In this document: positions 5,812 through 6,585 of the stretch, in pieces
Layout: every line of letters starts with the position of its first letter
Position numbering within the stretch: position 1 is the stretch's first letter
Assembly: GCA_031255815.1 (NCBI GenBank)
Contig: JAIRRU010000204.1
Location: forward strand, 1-6,585
Direction: 5' to 3'
DNA: 6,585 nt
Origin: Treponema sp.
GTDB taxonomy: Bacteria; Spirochaetota; Spirochaetia; Treponematales; Breznakiellaceae
Notes under the pieces: model-generated
Databases searched by the model: none
The model's input: only the letters and a program-made list of their open reading frames with translations
Told to the model about the DNA's origin: nothing
Translations under genes and position numbers: made by a program

Positions 5812-5838
5812 TGTTCCGAAACTTCGGTTTTCGGAATA
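5812..5838 (+). other. RNA hairpin with a C(UUCG)G tetraloop
   Basis: TTCCGAAAC (5814-5822) pairs with GTTTTCGGAA (5827-5836) with one bulged base around a TTCG loop; a G-U and a U-A pair extend it to 5812 and 5838. The C(UUCG)G loop is exceptionally stable in RNA. No U-run follows on either strand, so it is not a standard terminator. It may stabilise the 3' end of the upstream mRNA or act with the T6 element just before it. As DNA it is also an inverted repeat that a dimeric regulator could bind, about 50 bp upstream of the next promoter. Confidence 0.45.
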
Positions 5839-5877
5839 AGCTCACTCGAACAAGCCTAGTGATCCTAACATTTGCCG

Positions 5878-5907
5878 TTGACTCCGGCAGAGATCCGATG
5901 ATAGTAT
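5878..5907 (+). promoter_or_regulatory. Predicted promoter of the UroD-family gene
   Basis: TTGACT (5878-5883) and TAGTAT (5902-5907) are separated by 18 bp, and the -10 carries a TGA extension (5899-5901). The transcript would begin near 5914, just before the ribosome site GGAGA (5916-5920), which lies 7 bases from the ATG at 5928. No structured leader follows, so control would be at initiation. Confidence 0.55.
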
Positions 5908-5927
5908 GACTTACCGGAGAAACCAAA

Positions 5928-6585
5928 ATGAACAAAGTAGAAAGGGTAGAGGCGGTTTTACGCAACGAAAAACCGGACCGGATCCCCGCCGGTTTCTGGT
6001 TCCATTACCAGCGTGAATGGGATGCGGATCGGATGGCGGCGGAACATATCAAAACCTGGCGGGAAACCGGCGGGGATATCCTCAAGGTCATGCAGGATTA
6101 TTCCTGCGAATTGGATACTCCGGTTAAGGTTCCCGCGGACTGGAAGCATGTCCGTTTTCCCGGCCTTTCCTCCCCGGTATCCCAAAAACTTTTGGATGTA
6201 TTAAAACGGATCCTTGACGCGCTCGGGGGGGAGGTTCTGGTATTCCAGACCCTCTTCGGGCCTTTTAAACACGCGGTCATGAGTTACGGGGACGCCCTGC
6301 TCATGGCCCACGCCCGGGAAGCTCCCGGAGCCTTAAAGGCCGCGCTTGGCGGCATTGCCGAATCCCTTTCCGAATGGGCCGCCGCCTTTGTGGAAACGGG
6401 CGCCGCCGGGTTGTACTACTCCGCCCAGTTCAGCGAGCCGGGCCGTTTCTCCCAGGCCGAATGGGAAGAACTGGTTAAACCGGGGGATCTGGCGCTGCTG
6501 GGCGCCGCGGAGGGGAGGGGAGGCCGGAATATCCTCCACATTTGCGGGGAGCCCGAATATTCGTTTAAGACCAACCCTTCCTGGT
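5928..6585 (+). CDS. Uroporphyrinogen decarboxylase-family protein (methylcobalamin methyltransferase-like), N-terminal part
   Basis: The frame is open from the ATG at 5928 to the right edge, giving 219 residues of a family usually about 330-380 long; the C-terminus is outside the window. It starts NKVERVEAVLRNEKPDRIPAG, the usual opening of UroD-like proteins of the MtaA/CmuA group. It lacks the RQAGRY motif of true uroporphyrinogen decarboxylases (HemE), so a haem role is unlikely. The HIC(G) segment at 204-207 (H204, C206) matches the His-x-Cys zinc motif of corrinoid-linked methyltransferases that move methyl groups between corrinoid proteins and thiols or folate. QFSEPGRFSQAEW (167-179) fits the barrel region just before it. 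No corrinoid protein or partner methyltransferase lies in the window; it may be downstream. It has its own promoter and a GGAGA ribosome site. Family strong; precise reaction unknown. Confidence 0.85.
   Translation, partial: MNKVERVEAVLRNEKPDRIPAGFWFHYQREWDADRMAAEHIKTWRETGGDILKVMQDYSCELDTPVKVPADWKHVRFPGLSSPVSQKLLDVLKRILDALGGEVLVFQTLFGPFKHAVMSYGDALLMAHAREAPGALKAALGGIAESLSEWAAAFVETGAAGLYYSAQFSEPGRFSQAEWEELVKPGDLALLGAAEGRGGRNILHICGEPEYSFKTNPSW

Overview
The window is a compact, high-GC chromosomal segment with eight protein-coding genes and almost no spare DNA. No mobile element, CRISPR array, tRNA or rRNA was seen. Several features suggest a spirochete, probably a Treponema-type gut or anaerobic lineage: an excisionase-type helix-turn-helix fused to a PTS EIIA domain, a secreted beta-propeller gene next to a degenerate LytM gene, an iron-sulfur aldo/keto reductase and a UroD-like methyltransferase-family protein. 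The assignment rests on gene content and is tentative.

Layout. Bases 1-1555 (+) hold the 3' end of a 2-keto-3-deoxygluconate kinase, then, 23 bp on, an aldo/keto reductase-fold protein with two C-terminal [4Fe-4S] motifs. A GC-rich hairpin at 1567-1586 separates this pair from a convergent three-gene minus-strand operon read from about 4572 down to 1598. That operon encodes a secreted beta-propeller protein, a secreted LytM/M23-like protein with no zinc ligands, and a zinc-ribbon SAM methyltransferase. Spacing is tight: 6 bp between the first two genes and an ATGA overlap between the last two. Divergent from it are cytidine deaminase (4606-5052) and an HTH-EIIA regulator (5085-5735). A 192-bp gap with a weak terminator, a UUCG hairpin and a good promoter leads into a UroD-family gene that runs off the right edge.

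How the genes fit together. The left pair looks like sugar-acid catabolism plus a redox protein. The minus-strand operon looks like an envelope module in which an inactive LytM domain could act as a binding or activating partner. The right half combines pyrimidine salvage, a PTS-linked sensor and a possible one-carbon or corrinoid protein.

The most notable pattern is that three enzyme-family proteins have lost key residues while keeping the fold: the aldo/keto reductase (Tyr, Lys and His of the tetrad), the LytM protein (all zinc ligands) and the cytidine deaminase (one zinc Cys). The cdd/propeller intergenic region also appears to carry face-to-face promoters sharing one -10 element, and two genes look leaderless. 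No wholly new system was proven; these are the points to follow up.
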